Source: Mycolicibacterium bacteremicum
Lineage (GTDB): Bacteria; Actinomycetota; Actinomycetes; Mycobacteriales; Mycobacteriaceae
Assembly: GCF_002086115.1 (NCBI RefSeq)
Contig: NZ_MVHJ01000002.1
Coordinates: 124,001 to 188,000, forward strand
Direction: 5' to 3'
Length of the DNA stretch: 64,000 nt
Shown here: positions 45,451 to 54,799 of the stretch, piece by piece
Layout: each line of letters begins with the position of its first letter
Numbering within the stretch: the first letter of the stretch is position 1
Notes under the pieces: generated by a model
Database searches by the model: none
What the model saw: only the letters and a program-made list of their open reading frames with translations
What the model was told of the DNA's origin: nothing
Program-made: the position numbers and the translations under genes

Positions 45451-47295
45451 TCATTGGGAACACTCGGGCACCGAGACGGTGGGAACCACATCGTCGACGA
45501 GGGGCTGTACCGGAACACGGGCCGCCCCAGCCGCGGTCGGTTCGGTGAGCCGGAAGCTCAGCTCGCCTGACTTGCCAGGCGGGATGACAACCTGCACTTC
45601 GAAGGTCGGATGCCCGAGTTCGGTACCTGTGAACACCTGCACCCGCTCACCGTTCGACAGCGCGCTTTCGAGCTTGGCGCCGGTGGTGGCCAGCAGGCGA
45701 ACCGAGGTCGCCATCGATCCACTCTGCAGTTCGATGGGCAGCGCCTCGTTCAGGCCGCCTGAACCGGCAACATAATCGGGTAGAGATTCCTGTGGGGCAG
45801 CATTCTTCAAACGGACAGTGATGGTGGAGTTCCTGGTGTCGCCGACACAGCCGTCGGCCACATATTCGATCTCGCGCTCGAGGTAGTAATCCATTTTGTT
45901 GCCGCCGAGGTTGTTGATGACCACGCCGGCATACGGAGCGGGATCAGCGGGCACGGCGTGCGCGAGAGGTGTTTCTTCGAGGAGCCGCTGTTCCTCGGGC
46001 ACCGCACTCCAGACGGCGATGCGTCCCTGACCCACAGCCTTGCCCAAGGCCTCGAGGAGCGCGCGCGGTGAGCCGGTCGATGTGGTCAGCTTTGACACGA
46101 CTTCGCCGGCGATGTCCTGCAGGTACCGCTTACGGGCCGCCTGGTCAGTCGGAAAACGCTGGTAGGCAGTCGATTCGGTCAACTCGACCACATTCTCGGC
46201 CGTCACCTGCTCGCCATCCGGCATGGTGACCGGTCCGGCGGCGCCGAGGATGTAGCTCAGCGCAAAGGGATCGAGAGCGATGACACCATCGACGGTCATT
46301 CCGGTCTGCTGAGCCCACATGGACTTCCAGATCTGTGCGGCATAGGGGAAGTGCGAGCTGAGATTGCTGTTGCGGTAGTCACCGAATGGATTGACGTAAC
46401 CGTAGTTCTCTTCGAACTCGACACCCAGATCGATCGGCGTGAAGGGCTTGTCCAGTTCGGTATTGGCGCCCAGGGTATCGACTTCGGCCTGGCCGTTGTC
46501 GAAGTTCAGGACTCCGAACCCGCCGAGCAGGCCGCCGGTGCCGCGAGCCTCGGCGTTCGTCTGAAAGGCCATGAAGTAGTTGCGCGGTCCGTCGGCGCCC
46601 ATCATGGCCGGTGCCAGCTTGGCAGCCAGCGCGGTGTTGTCCAACAGGCCGGTGATCTCGCCGGTCTGATCCTGCAACTGGTTGCGGGCCTCGTCGAGCA
46701 TCGCGACGAATCCGGCATCCGGTATTGCCCGCGCTGCGGCGTCGAGGCGACTCGCGGAATCGGCGAGCTGGCTCAGGTTGGACTGCTCGTCGCGGAGCAT
46801 CTGCACGTTGACCCGGCTGCCGTCGATCAGCCGATCAGGGCTGAGCGCCGTGCCGGTCTGTGCGGCGGGCTTCAACACATCTGATGCCAGGCCCAGTACC
46901 ACGTCCGAGATCTGCCGACCGGTCTCGAATGGGCTGCCGATGAACGGGACGAACGACGCGATGCTCCAGGAGAACGAGTGCGTGGCGTCGTGGGCATTCT
47001 GGGCATGAGCCCCAGCCTCGTCGGCGAAGCGCAGGGCTTCTTCGGATTCGCCCTGCTGCAGCGCGCTTTTGGCCTGCTGGGCACTGGAGCGCGCCGCCTC
47101 CAGTCCGGACTTGGCGTCGAACGCGTTCTTGATGACCATGCCGGTGAAAGCCACGATCAGGATGAGGACCAGCAGGCTGCCGAGCAGCAGGGGACGGCGC
47201 CGGCGGCGCATGGTGTCCTTGAGCCCACCCAACCGTCCTTCGCGATCACGTTCTGCCGCAGCACGTTCGTCGTCGGCGGGGAAGATGTCCGGCAC
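45451..47295 (-). CDS. DUF4012 membrane-anchored protein of exopolysaccharide loci
   Basis: GTG 47295 has GGGAG nine bases upstream. The 614-residue protein has a cytoplasmic acidic/basic start (KDTMRRRRRPLLLGS), one membrane helix (about 35-57) and a very large extracytoplasmic domain with a helical stretch (KSALQQGESEEALRFADEA) followed by the DUF4012 core (YFMAFQTNAEARGTGGLLGG). Proteins of this type are frequent in actinobacterial and other Gram-positive exopolysaccharide clusters, but no reaction is known. It follows the BY-kinase gene's partner position and is probably co-transcribed. Confidence 0.75.
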   Translation of the reverse strand: MPDIFPADDERAAAERDREGRLGGLKDTMRRRRRPLLLGSLLVLILIVAFTGMVIKNAFDAKSGLEAARSSAQQAKSALQQGESEEALRFADEAGAHAQNAHDATHSFSWSIASFVPFIGSPFETGRQISDVVLGLASDVLKPAAQTGTALSPDRLIDGSRVNVQMLRDEQSNLSQLADSASRLDAAARAIPDAGFVAMLDEARNQLQDQTGEITGLLDNTALAAKLAPAMMGADGPRNYFMAFQTNAEARGTGGLLGGFGVLNFDNGQAEVDTLGANTELDKPFTPIDLGVEFEENYGYVNPFGDYRNSNLSSHFPYAAQIWKSMWAQQTGMTVDGVIALDPFALSYILGAAGPVTMPDGEQVTAENVVELTESTAYQRFPTDQAARKRYLQDIAGEVVSKLTTSTGSPRALLEALGKAVGQGRIAVWSAVPEEQRLLEETPLAHAVPADPAPYAGVVINNLGGNKMDYYLEREIEYVADGCVGDTRNSTITVRLKNAAPQESLPDYVAGSGGLNEALPIELQSGSMATSVRLLATTGAKLESALSNGERVQVFTGTELGHPTFEVQVVIPPGKSGELSFRLTEPTAAGAARVPVQPLVDDVVPTVSVPECSQ

Positions 47296-47316
47296 TCAGA
47301 GAGCTCCCAGATAGGC

Positions 47317-47349
47317 ACGGCGCGGATCCGAGAAGCGGATCCGCGCCGT
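47317..47349 (-). terminator. Perfect 14-bp hairpin terminator after the secreted protein
   Basis: ACGGCGCGGATCCG (47317-47330) pairs exactly with CGGATCCGCGCCGT (47336-47349) around a 5-base loop. On the minus strand it lies 29 bases past the stop of the secreted protein gene and before the DUF4012 start, without a T-run. Confidence 0.75.
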
Positions 47350-47377
47350 TGACACCGAATACTGCGTGATGGTCAAC

Positions 47378-47842
47378 CTAGTTGCAGCCTCGCCCGACGG
47401 AGACCGTGGTGGTTCCGTAGGGGCCGACCTTGACCGAGCCGCCCAGCAGGCAGACCTCGAAGTTCAGATTTTGGGTGAACCAGCCGTAGACCGGCTTGAG
47501 GAAGCCGGGGACCAGGCTCATGGGGGTGAACACGACGATGTTCGACCGGGCCGGCGGATTGGGGTTGGCCTGGCCCACCCACCACAGGTCGTTCTGGAAG
47601 ATGCTGCGGACGATGCCACCCGGGGTGGCGGACTGCAGCGCCGCCGAGGCTGTCGGGAGTGCGGCAGTGCACGGATCGGTGGCGGTCGGGACGCACTGGG
47701 CCGAACCGATCTGGGCGCCGAGTGCGCTGATGGGTGCCGGAGCGGGCTGAGCCTGCGCCACATTGATCGGGGTGAGGGTTGCTGCGGCGGCAAGCGCGCC
47801 GGTCGCTACGCCCAATTTGATCTTGCGAGTTAACGCTGACAT
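47378..47842 (-). CDS. Secreted protein, copy A of a paralogous pair
   Basis: ATG 47842 follows AAGGGGACAAA. The 154-residue protein has a signal peptide (MSALTRKIKLGVATGALAAAA, cut after AQA near residue 31) and a mature domain with four cysteines, the core LWWVGQANPNPPARSNIVVF, TPMSLVPGFLKPVYGWF and the end GPYGTTTVSVGRGCN. The same core and ending occur in the protein at 62223. Function unknown; the four Cys suggest two disulphides outside the cell. Transcription from the promoter at 47877-47905. Confidence 0.75.
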   Translation of the reverse strand: MSALTRKIKLGVATGALAAAATLTPINVAQAQPAPAPISALGAQIGSAQCVPTATDPCTAALPTASAALQSATPGGIVRSIFQNDLWWVGQANPNPPARSNIVVFTPMSLVPGFLKPVYGWFTQNLNFEVCLLGGSVKVGPYGTTTVSVGRGCN

Positions 47843-47876
47843 TTTGTCCCCTTTAATGGCCCTGAAAGTTGCGAGA

Positions 47877-47905
47877 AGCATCCCAGACCGTAGGGGGGCT
47901 GTCAA
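47877..47905 (-). promoter_or_regulatory. Promoter of the secreted protein, copy A
   Basis: On the minus strand TTGACA (47900-47905) and GATGCT (47877-47882) are separated by 17 bases, 35 bases before the start codon. The paralogous gene at 62223 has the same arrangement. Confidence 0.6.
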
Positions 47906-49176
47906 CTGAAACGCGCTGCTAACAGCCTATCTTCGGGCCCTGGCGGGGGCTACCACAATCCCATGTCTGGCGGTATTCGTTCCGCCGATATTGCGCTAAT
48001 CGCTTCGCTTATTTCCGCTCTGCTGTTGCGCAAATGGCGCCTTTATCGATCTTGATTGCAGTTTGCTGGGTGTTGACTCGGCGTCGGCCGCGGTCAGATT
48101 GCTGAAACTGTCATGTGGCGGCTGTCGACGGCGGGCGCGGCGGCCATTTGACGAGGTCGTAAGTGTCCTAAGTGCCGGAGGTATGGGTCCGGTTCTCGTG
48201 GTCGGAATTAGCGCCGACTACACGGCCACGACAAGTGCCCCAGATATTGACGTTGCTGTTTATTTCGCCGCCGGAGTGGGCGTCTCGGTGGGGCCACTGC
48301 GCGAAGCGGGCTCCGTGGACGTCGCCGACCCCCCTCGACTCGCGCCACGGCGAGCCACGGCTGGTCGTTCGGTTCGCTTGGTGGACACGAAAGATTTCGC
48401 GCTGTAGCGGTGCCGGCAATCAAAAAGCCGTTCCCGGCAAGCGGCGGCCCAGCCGACTCGGTTGATCGATATTGCCGTGATGGGCTGACTTGGGTTGGGC
48501 TGGAGGGCTTTCCGTATCCCCGCCCTGCGTGCGTGAGGGTGGCTGAGCTTCCGGTGATCGGATACCTGCGGTAACTCGGCAAAGAGTAGCTGATTGCTTG
48601 CGCAACCACTGTTTTGGCTGAACATGCGCTGTGGATATGCCGGTGTCATCATTGCCGTCAGTGGTGGCTGTCGACTCAAGGCAGTATTCCCGCGCGGCAC
48701 CGGGGCCGGTATGCAAACCATCGATCGTCGAGTGATCCGGAGACATTTATGAATGCCGTGAGTCGGGTGTTTCGCCGGTGTTTCGAAGTTCGGCCGGGCT
48801 GTAGTCCGTTGGGTTGAAACGAATTCCGGATACGGCGGCCGCATTGCGAATCTGCACCGCACGTGCGATTCTGGCAACGACTTCGAGGGGGAAGTGGACT
48901 GCCGAGCCCGGCAGCAACGGCTGGGTTGTGGGCTACTAGTTATTTCGACTTCGGGAGGATCGAAATCCCAGTTCATTCGGTTTTTCAAAGCTGCTGTTGA
49001 TGGGCGTGATTCACCGCGGGGCCGCTGCGGTGCACTGATCTACTGATGGGCTCGGCACCACGGCGTGTGCCCGGCCCGCTTTACCGGCAAATCTGATGAG
49101 CAGTTGGGGCGGTGCGGTATGTCCGCCCGCGGCTGCCGTCCGGAAATCGGACTTCCTTCGTTGAAGAGAGCAACGC
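47906..49176. other. 1.27-kb intergenic region between the two modules
   Basis: No convincing gene is present: frames at 48063-48407 (plus) and 48260-48988 (minus) show no domain, no ribosome site and poor third-position bias. Candidate signals are a TTGACT (48073-48078) with CAGATT (48095-48100) at a 16-base spacing on the plus strand, a short peptide frame MNAVSRVFRRCFEVRPGCSP at 48749-48817 behind GGAG, and a small GTCCG/CGGAC hairpin just before the start of module 2. The long leader could carry regulation of the 12-gene operon. Confidence 0.4.
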
Positions 49177-50022
49177 GTGGCAAAACTAGTGGGACTCTGG
49201 GATGGCGTACCGCATGACTTCAAGCGGCCGACGGTGTCCGTGATCATTCCTGCCCTCAACGAGGCCAGGAACCTGCCGCATGTCGCGGCCCGGATGCCGA
49301 CCGGCATCGATGAAATCGTCTTCGTCGACGGGAATTCCGTCGACGACTCCGTCGCGGTGGCGCGAAGCCTGTGGCCGCGGGCGAAGATCGTGACTCAAAC
49401 CCGCCGTGGCAAGGGCAATGCGTTGGCGTGCGGTTTCGAGTCCGCCACCGGGGACATCGTGGTCATGATCGACGCCGATGGCAGTACCGACCCGATGGAG
49501 ATTCCGCGTTATCTCGCGGCACTGACCTCCGGCGCCGACTACGCCAAGGGGTCCCGGTTCATCCAGGGCGGCGGCAGCTCGGACATCACCAGGATGCGAC
49601 GTATCGGCAACTGGGGGCTCAATGCCTTGGTGAACCTGCTGTTCGGGACCAAGTACACCGACCTCTGCTACGGGTACAACGCGTTCAGCAGGCGCTGCCT
49701 GGATGTCATGCGGCTGCCGAGTACCGCGGGCCAGGAACCGCAGTGGGGGGACGGCTTCGAGATCGAGACGCTCATCAACGTCCGGGTGGCCGCGAGCGGA
49801 CTCACGATCGCGGAGGTCTGCAGTTTCGAGAAAGACCGCATCCACGGCGCAAGCAATCTCAACGCGGTCTCCGATGGTCTACGGGTGCTGCGCACCATTC
49901 GTCGCGAGTACCGCGACACCCGACGCGCGGCGCGCATGCGAACCGGCCAGGCACCCGTGACCCTGAATCTCGAGGCACCGCACGCGACTGTCGAGGCGCT
50001 GGAAGCCGAGCAGGCGGGATGA
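49177..50022 (+). CDS. GT2 glycosyltransferase, dolichyl-phosphate-mannose-synthase-like
   Basis: GTG 49177, first gene of module 2. The 281-residue GT-A protein has SVIIPALNEARNLPHV, the DxD-type MIDADGSTDP and the second acidic patch region SRFIQGGGSSDITRMRR, without a membrane tail. It may act on a lipid phosphate or add the first sugar of a repeat. The gap to the next start is 4 bases. Substrate unknown. Confidence 0.8.
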   Translation: MAKLVGLWDGVPHDFKRPTVSVIIPALNEARNLPHVAARMPTGIDEIVFVDGNSVDDSVAVARSLWPRAKIVTQTRRGKGNALACGFESATGDIVVMIDADGSTDPMEIPRYLAALTSGADYAKGSRFIQGGGSSDITRMRRIGNWGLNALVNLLFGTKYTDLCYGYNAFSRRCLDVMRLPSTAGQEPQWGDGFEIETLINVRVAASGLTIAEVCSFEKDRIHGASNLNAVSDGLRVLRTIRREYRDTRRAARMRTGQAPVTLNLEAPHATVEALEAEQAG

Positions 50023-50026
50023 CCTT

Positions 50027-51013
50027 GTGACGGCTCCCGTCCGGGACGTACCGGCTGACCGCGCAGGGGTGGCCACTTTGTCGATCATCGTGTGCGCCTA
50101 CACCCAGGACCGGTATGCCGTGTTGATCAGCGGAATCGACGCGTTACTGCAACAGCTGAGCGGCGCTGACGAATTGATCGTGGTGATCGACTACAACGAA
50201 GCGCTGTTCGCCGACGTCGCGGTTCGTTATGGGCAGGTCGCGACCGTGATGCGCAACAGCTTCGAACGCGGCCTCTCCGGCGCGCGCAACGCAGGCATCG
50301 AGGCTGCGCGCAACGAGGTGCTGGCCTTCGTCGACGACGACGCCAAGGTCCGGCCGGGTTGGGTGGAGCAACTACGACGGCATTATCTGGACCCATCCGT
50401 GGCGGGTGTGGGCGGGCACGCGACGCCGGTGTGGCCGACTCGGCGGCCGGCCTGGATGCCATCCGAATACGACTGGGTGGTCGGATGTTCGCACCTGGGC
50501 CTGCCGACATCGGTGGCGCCGGTGCGCAACTTCATCGGCTGCAACATGTCGTTCCGACGCGATGTGTTCCAACAGGTCGGCCGGTTCAACACCACGGTGG
50601 GGCGAGTGGGCAAGCGGCCGGTCGGATGCGAGGAGACGGAACTGTGCATCCGGATCTCCCAACACGACCCATCGGCCAGGCTGCTGTTCGATCCGGCCGT
50701 CCGGGTCGATCATTCGGTGAGCGATGACCGGGTACGCCTGAAGTACTTCCTCAGTCGGTGCTTCGGCGAAGGACTGTCGAAGTACCGGGTCGGTGGGATC
50801 GTCGGAACGTCGGACGCGCTGAGCAGCGAGCGCCGCTACGTGACCCGGGTGCTGCCGATCGGTGTCCTGGTTGCCCTGCGAGACATGGTCGTCGGCCGCG
50901 GTGCGCGGCGCGCTGCGGGTGCCCGAGGCGCAGCGATCGTGCTGGGCCTGGCGGCCACCGCCGCCGGGTACGGCTACGCGATGGTGCGCACGTTCTGGGA
51001 CGCCAAGACATGA
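50027..51013 (+). CDS. GT2 glycosyltransferase
   Basis: GTG 50027, 328 residues. The N-terminal GT-A part has SIIVCAYTQDRYAVL, GLSGARNAGIEAAR and the metal motif AFVDDDAKV; RNFIGCNMSFRRDVF and GCEETELCIRI (catalytic-base region) follow. A hydrophobic C-terminal helix (VLGLAATAAGYGYAMV) may attach it to the membrane. The end overlaps the next gene by ATGA. Confidence 0.82.
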   Translation: MTAPVRDVPADRAGVATLSIIVCAYTQDRYAVLISGIDALLQQLSGADELIVVIDYNEALFADVAVRYGQVATVMRNSFERGLSGARNAGIEAARNEVLAFVDDDAKVRPGWVEQLRRHYLDPSVAGVGGHATPVWPTRRPAWMPSEYDWVVGCSHLGLPTSVAPVRNFIGCNMSFRRDVFQQVGRFNTTVGRVGKRPVGCEETELCIRISQHDPSARLLFDPAVRVDHSVSDDRVRLKYFLSRCFGEGLSKYRVGGIVGTSDALSSERRYVTRVLPIGVLVALRDMVVGRGARRAAGARGAAIVLGLAATAAGYGYAMVRTFWDAKT

Positions 51014-52191
51014 TCGCCACGCCACTGCGCGTTCTCGCCCTCGACCAAGGCAAGGGTGTCTGGGGCGCCCAACGTTATCTGCTGCGGCTGGCGCCACTGT
51101 TGCGCGACCTCGGCATCGAGCTGACTCTCGGGGGTCCCGAATCACTTGATCTGCATGAGGTCTGGCGCAAGATGGGATTCGAGGCCATCGATATCGACCT
51201 GCCGACGGAACGCAATGTGCGCACGGGCGGGCGGGCCAGTCTGTCGGCCATGGTGGCCCAGGGCGCCGCAATACCCGATGTCGCGCGACGGATCTCCCGG
51301 GTGGTGCGCTCCGGTGGTTTCGACGCCATCTGGGCCAACGGGCACTGGATCCACCTCGATGCTGCGCTGGCAGGTCGGCACTGTGGCGTGCCGACCGTTC
51401 TGCATCTGCATGAGGAATCCGTGCCGGGTATCGGCACCTGGCTGCGGGCCGGCGCCGTTCGAACCGCCACGCGCTCCGTGGCGGTGAGCACTGCTGTCGC
51501 CGACGGGCTGCCCCGCAGCGTGCGGCATCGCGTCGATGTCATCACCAACGGTGTCGACACCGACGAGTTGTCGCCGTCGCCGGATCACCGTGGATCGTCC
51601 GCGCTGCGCGCCGAGTTGGGGCTGCGCGCCGACGACATCCTGGTGCTGGCCGCCACCCGCCTGGACCCGTGCAAGCGGATCGAGGATCTGGTCGAGGCGG
51701 TCGCGGCCGTCGCCGATCCGCGGGTGAAGCTGCTGGTGGCGGGGTCGACGAGCGAGTTCCCGGACTACGAACGGGAGATGCTCGCCGTGGCCAGGAGCCG
51801 GGCAGGCTCTCGAATTGTGTTCTGCGGTCACCGCGACGATATGGCCGGCCTGTTCCGCGAGGCGGATGTTCTGCTACACGCCGGGATGGTGGAGGGGATG
51901 CCCCTCGGGATGCTCGAGGCGCAGGCCTGCGGCGTACCAGTGGTGGCATACCGGGTCGCGGGTGTTCCCGAAGCCGTCAGCCACGGCGCGACCGGTCTGC
52001 TCGCGGCGCCCGGGCAGGTCGATGATCTGACCCGTTGCCTCAAAGCGGTGATCGAGGATGCCGACATGCGACGCAGTATGGCCAGCGCGGCCCGCTACAG
52101 CGCCGTGATCCGGCACGGGATTGCCCGCCAGGCACGTCGCAATGCCGAATTGCTTGCGGCAGTGTGTGGAACGACGGCGGTTGCGGTATGA
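51010..52191 (+). CDS. GT4 glycosyltransferase
   Basis: ATG 51010 overlaps the previous stop; the much longer open frame starting upstream is shadow. The 393-residue GT-B protein has RVLALDQGKGVWGAQRYLL at the N-terminus, NGVDTDELSPS, LVLAATRLDPCKRIEDLVEA and EGMPLGMLEAQACGVPVVA near the C-terminus, the EX7E donor motif of GT4. Cytoplasmic. Overlaps the flippase gene by ATGA. Confidence 0.85.
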   Translation: MIATPLRVLALDQGKGVWGAQRYLLRLAPLLRDLGIELTLGGPESLDLHEVWRKMGFEAIDIDLPTERNVRTGGRASLSAMVAQGAAIPDVARRISRVVRSGGFDAIWANGHWIHLDAALAGRHCGVPTVLHLHEESVPGIGTWLRAGAVRTATRSVAVSTAVADGLPRSVRHRVDVITNGVDTDELSPSPDHRGSSALRAELGLRADDILVLAATRLDPCKRIEDLVEAVAAVADPRVKLLVAGSTSEFPDYEREMLAVARSRAGSRIVFCGHRDDMAGLFREADVLLHAGMVEGMPLGMLEAQACGVPVVAYRVAGVPEAVSHGATGLLAAPGQVDDLTRCLKAVIEDADMRRSMASAARYSAVIRHGIARQARRNAELLAAVCGTTAVAV

Positions 52192-53459
52192 CCACGTCGG
52201 TTCAACCGCTGCGCCAGATCGTCGAACGGTACGCGCGCGGCGGAGTGGGCGCCGACTCCGTCGCACTGATCGTCACGTCCGGGCTCACCGCTGCGACCGG
52301 ATTCCTGTTTTGGACGCTGGCTGCCCGATTACTGACCCCGCACCAACTCGGTGTGGATACTGCGCTGCTGTCGCTGATGACCACCGCGGGGACCATTGCC
52401 GCGATCGGCACCGGGAACTCGTTCACCGCACTGTTGCCGGTCCCGGGGTGCGCCCGTCGGCAGCGCCTGCTTGACGGATACCTGCTTGTCGGGACCATGG
52501 CCGTCGGACTCGGCGCGGTCGCCGGTCTCATCGGCTCGGCGACCATGCACCTGGGCGTGGCGTCGACGATCGGGTGGACCGTGGCGGGTGCGGTGACGAT
52601 GGCGTACTTCGCCGTCAAGGACTCGGCCGTGATCGGGCTCGGCGGGGCCGCCAAGTTGCCACTGCAGAATCTGATCGCCAATCTCGCCAAGATCGGTCTG
52701 CTTCCGCTGTTGGTGGCCGCTTTCGCGCATTCGGCCGTTCTCGCCACTCTGGTCGCCGCCGCGGTGGCCGCGGCGGTCGTCATCGGCCTGATCATCCCGC
52801 GGCTGGTGGCCAGCAGCAGTTCGGCGGTCGACGAGCAGGCCGGACCGACGCGACGGGACATGTCGCTCTTCGTGATTCGTGACGGCGTGGCCAGCGCGAT
52901 GTCGCTGGGTGTGGTGCTGGCACTGCCCTTCATCACCACCGCGATCGCCGGCCCGGTGGAAGGCGCGGTGTTGGCGTTGGCGTTATCGGTGGCGCAGGTG
53001 CTCGATCTGGTGTCCGCGGGCGTGGGAACCGCGCTGACGCGTGGCCTTGCGGCCCGGCCGGAGGGGATGTGGGCCCGGGTGCGCCGGGCCTGGGCGCTGA
53101 CCTCCGGCGCCGTGGTGGCGACCGGCATCGCGGTGCTGGCCTGCGCACCGCTCATCATGGCGGTGCTCGGGCCCAACTACCGCGACCATCCCATCGTCCT
53201 GGTGCTCGCCGTCCTGTTGCTCGGATCCGCTGTGCGGGTGTCGTTCGTGGTCTGGGCGTCCGCCTTGCGGGCGCAGGGGCGAACAGGAATACTGTTACGG
53301 GTCAACGGGTTTGCGGTGGCAATCGCACTGCCACTCATCGTTTTCTGCACGTCCCAATGGGGTGCCGTGGGTGCCGCCGCCGGGCTGACGGCCGGTTCGG
53401 CGATTCTCGGGACGATCGGCGCGGTCGCGCTGGTCCGCACACGCGGAGGAGCAGCATGA
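52188..53459 (+). CDS. Second Wzx/MOP-superfamily flippase
   Basis: ATG 52188, 423 residues with about 12 hydrophobic helices and few charged residues. The start LIVTSGLTAATGFLFWTLAA and the later LGVVLALPFITTAIAGPVE are consistent with MOP exporters. It differs from the flippase at 33057 in sequence and composition (higher GC). It probably exports the repeat made by module 2. Confidence 0.8.
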   Translation: MTTSVQPLRQIVERYARGGVGADSVALIVTSGLTAATGFLFWTLAARLLTPHQLGVDTALLSLMTTAGTIAAIGTGNSFTALLPVPGCARRQRLLDGYLLVGTMAVGLGAVAGLIGSATMHLGVASTIGWTVAGAVTMAYFAVKDSAVIGLGGAAKLPLQNLIANLAKIGLLPLLVAAFAHSAVLATLVAAAVAAAVVIGLIIPRLVASSSSAVDEQAGPTRRDMSLFVIRDGVASAMSLGVVLALPFITTAIAGPVEGAVLALALSVAQVLDLVSAGVGTALTRGLAARPEGMWARVRRAWALTSGAVVATGIAVLACAPLIMAVLGPNYRDHPIVLVLAVLLLGSAVRVSFVVWASALRAQGRTGILLRVNGFAVAIALPLIVFCTSQWGAVGAAAGLTAGSAILGTIGAVALVRTRGGAA

Positions 53460-54799
53460 CCGAATCGATGAATGTGGTGCTGTTCAACGCGTGGCATGAC
53501 GACAACAAGGGCGACTCCGCGATCACCGATGGAACGTTGCACATCCTGCAACACGCATTCGAAAATCACGGGATCGACGCCGTTTTCACCATCGTCGGCC
53601 TCAATGAGACAGGTCCGCTGTCGCAGACCGCCACCCGCCATGTCCGCACGTCTTGGCCGGACGTCGACACCCTGCCGAGCAGGCTGCCGACCGAACTGCG
53701 TGCCAAGGAGGTGGCGCGACCACTGCTCGATGTGCCGATCTGGCTGGCGCGCCTGGGGCCTGCGGTCGTCGCCTCGCTCTCCGGGCGCACCCCGCGCGGC
53801 CTTCGATCGCTCATCGATGCCGCCGATGTCGTTGTCATGGTGGGAGGTTCGAACCTGCACGATTCGGCCAGTGTGCATCCCATGGTCAGTGCGGCGCGAC
53901 TCTACACCCTGGTCGCCCCCATCCCGGCCGCCGTCAAAGCTGGTCGTCCCGTCCTGATGTTGGGGCACACGCTCGGCCCGTTCCCCGTCGCTCGGCGGCT
54001 GTCGCAGAGAATGGCACGCCGGATGATCGGCGTCGCCGATCTGGTCGTCGTCCGGGAGGCCGAATCGATTCCGGTGGCCGAGCAGCTGGGTATCGACCGC
54101 ATCGAACTGGCACCGGATATGGCGTTTGCCCTGCGACCCGATCCGACCCGGCGGGTGCGGGCCGTCGCGGCCTCGCTACCAGTACCGGCCGCGCAGACCG
54201 CGGTGGTCGCCGTGCGTCGACACCCTTCGCTCGGCGCCGTCGCCGACGGCCGGGTCATCGGCGAACTGACCGGGGCAGTCGGAAGATTGGCCGCCGAAGG
54301 ACGATGCGCAGGGGTGCTGGTCGTCGCGCATACGGTCGGTCCCACCGAGATCGAGGATGACCGTGGGCCGTCGCAGGCACTCGCCGAGCGGATACGGCGA
54401 CAGTACCCCGATCTGCCGGTGACATATCTGCAGGAGGACCTGTCCCCGTCCGAGCTGGCCTGGCTCTACGGGCAGAGCGCTTGCATGATCGCCGTGCGCT
54501 TGCATGCGGCCATCCTGGCGATGCTGTCGGGCACCCCGACCTACGCGATCGCCTACTTCACACACAAGACCACCGGGGTGATGGCCACCGTCGGCCTCGC
54601 GGACTGCGTCGGGGATTTCGCGACGGTCCGCGCAGCGGATGTGGTGGCCGCATTGTCTCCGCGGATCGGCTCGGAAACCGAGCGCCGCACGCTCGCCGCG
54701 GTCTGCGAGTCGAACCGGGTGCTGCTCGAAGAGCGCTGCACGGAGTGGCTTTCGGAGTTCGTCGTCGGATCGGGAGTCGGCGACAGGAGCTCGGCATGA
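53456..54799 (+). CDS. Polysaccharide pyruvyl transferase
   Basis: ATG 53456, 447 residues. The start NVVLFNAWHDDNKGDSAITDG and the later VGGSNLHDSASVHP, MLGHTLGPFPV and AVRLHAAILAMLSGTPTYAI with GHT/RLHA patterns fit the PS_pyruv_trans family (CsaB/WcaK/ExoV), which put a ketal-linked pyruvate on sugars using phosphoenolpyruvate. Pyruvylation adds negative charge to the polymer. Overlaps the next gene by ATGA. Confidence 0.85.
   Translation: MTESMNVVLFNAWHDDNKGDSAITDGTLHILQHAFENHGIDAVFTIVGLNETGPLSQTATRHVRTSWPDVDTLPSRLPTELRAKEVARPLLDVPIWLARLGPAVVASLSGRTPRGLRSLIDAADVVVMVGGSNLHDSASVHPMVSAARLYTLVAPIPAAVKAGRPVLMLGHTLGPFPVARRLSQRMARRMIGVADLVVVREAESIPVAEQLGIDRIELAPDMAFALRPDPTRRVRAVAASLPVPAAQTAVVAVRRHPSLGAVADGRVIGELTGAVGRLAAEGRCAGVLVVAHTVGPTEIEDDRGPSQALAERIRRQYPDLPVTYLQEDLSPSELAWLYGQSACMIAVRLHAAILAMLSGTPTYAIAYFTHKTTGVMATVGLADCVGDFATVRAADVVAALSPRIGSETERRTLAAVCESNRVLLEERCTEWLSEFVVGSGVGDRSSA

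Noticed and set aside
48063..48407. 114-codon plus frame in the intergenic region
   Set aside because: No recognisable domain or start signal; composition like random GC-rich sequence.
48260..48988. 242-codon minus frame in the intergenic region
   Set aside because: No ribosome site, no domain, Pro/Arg/Ser-rich, poor codon bias; I treat the region as non-coding.
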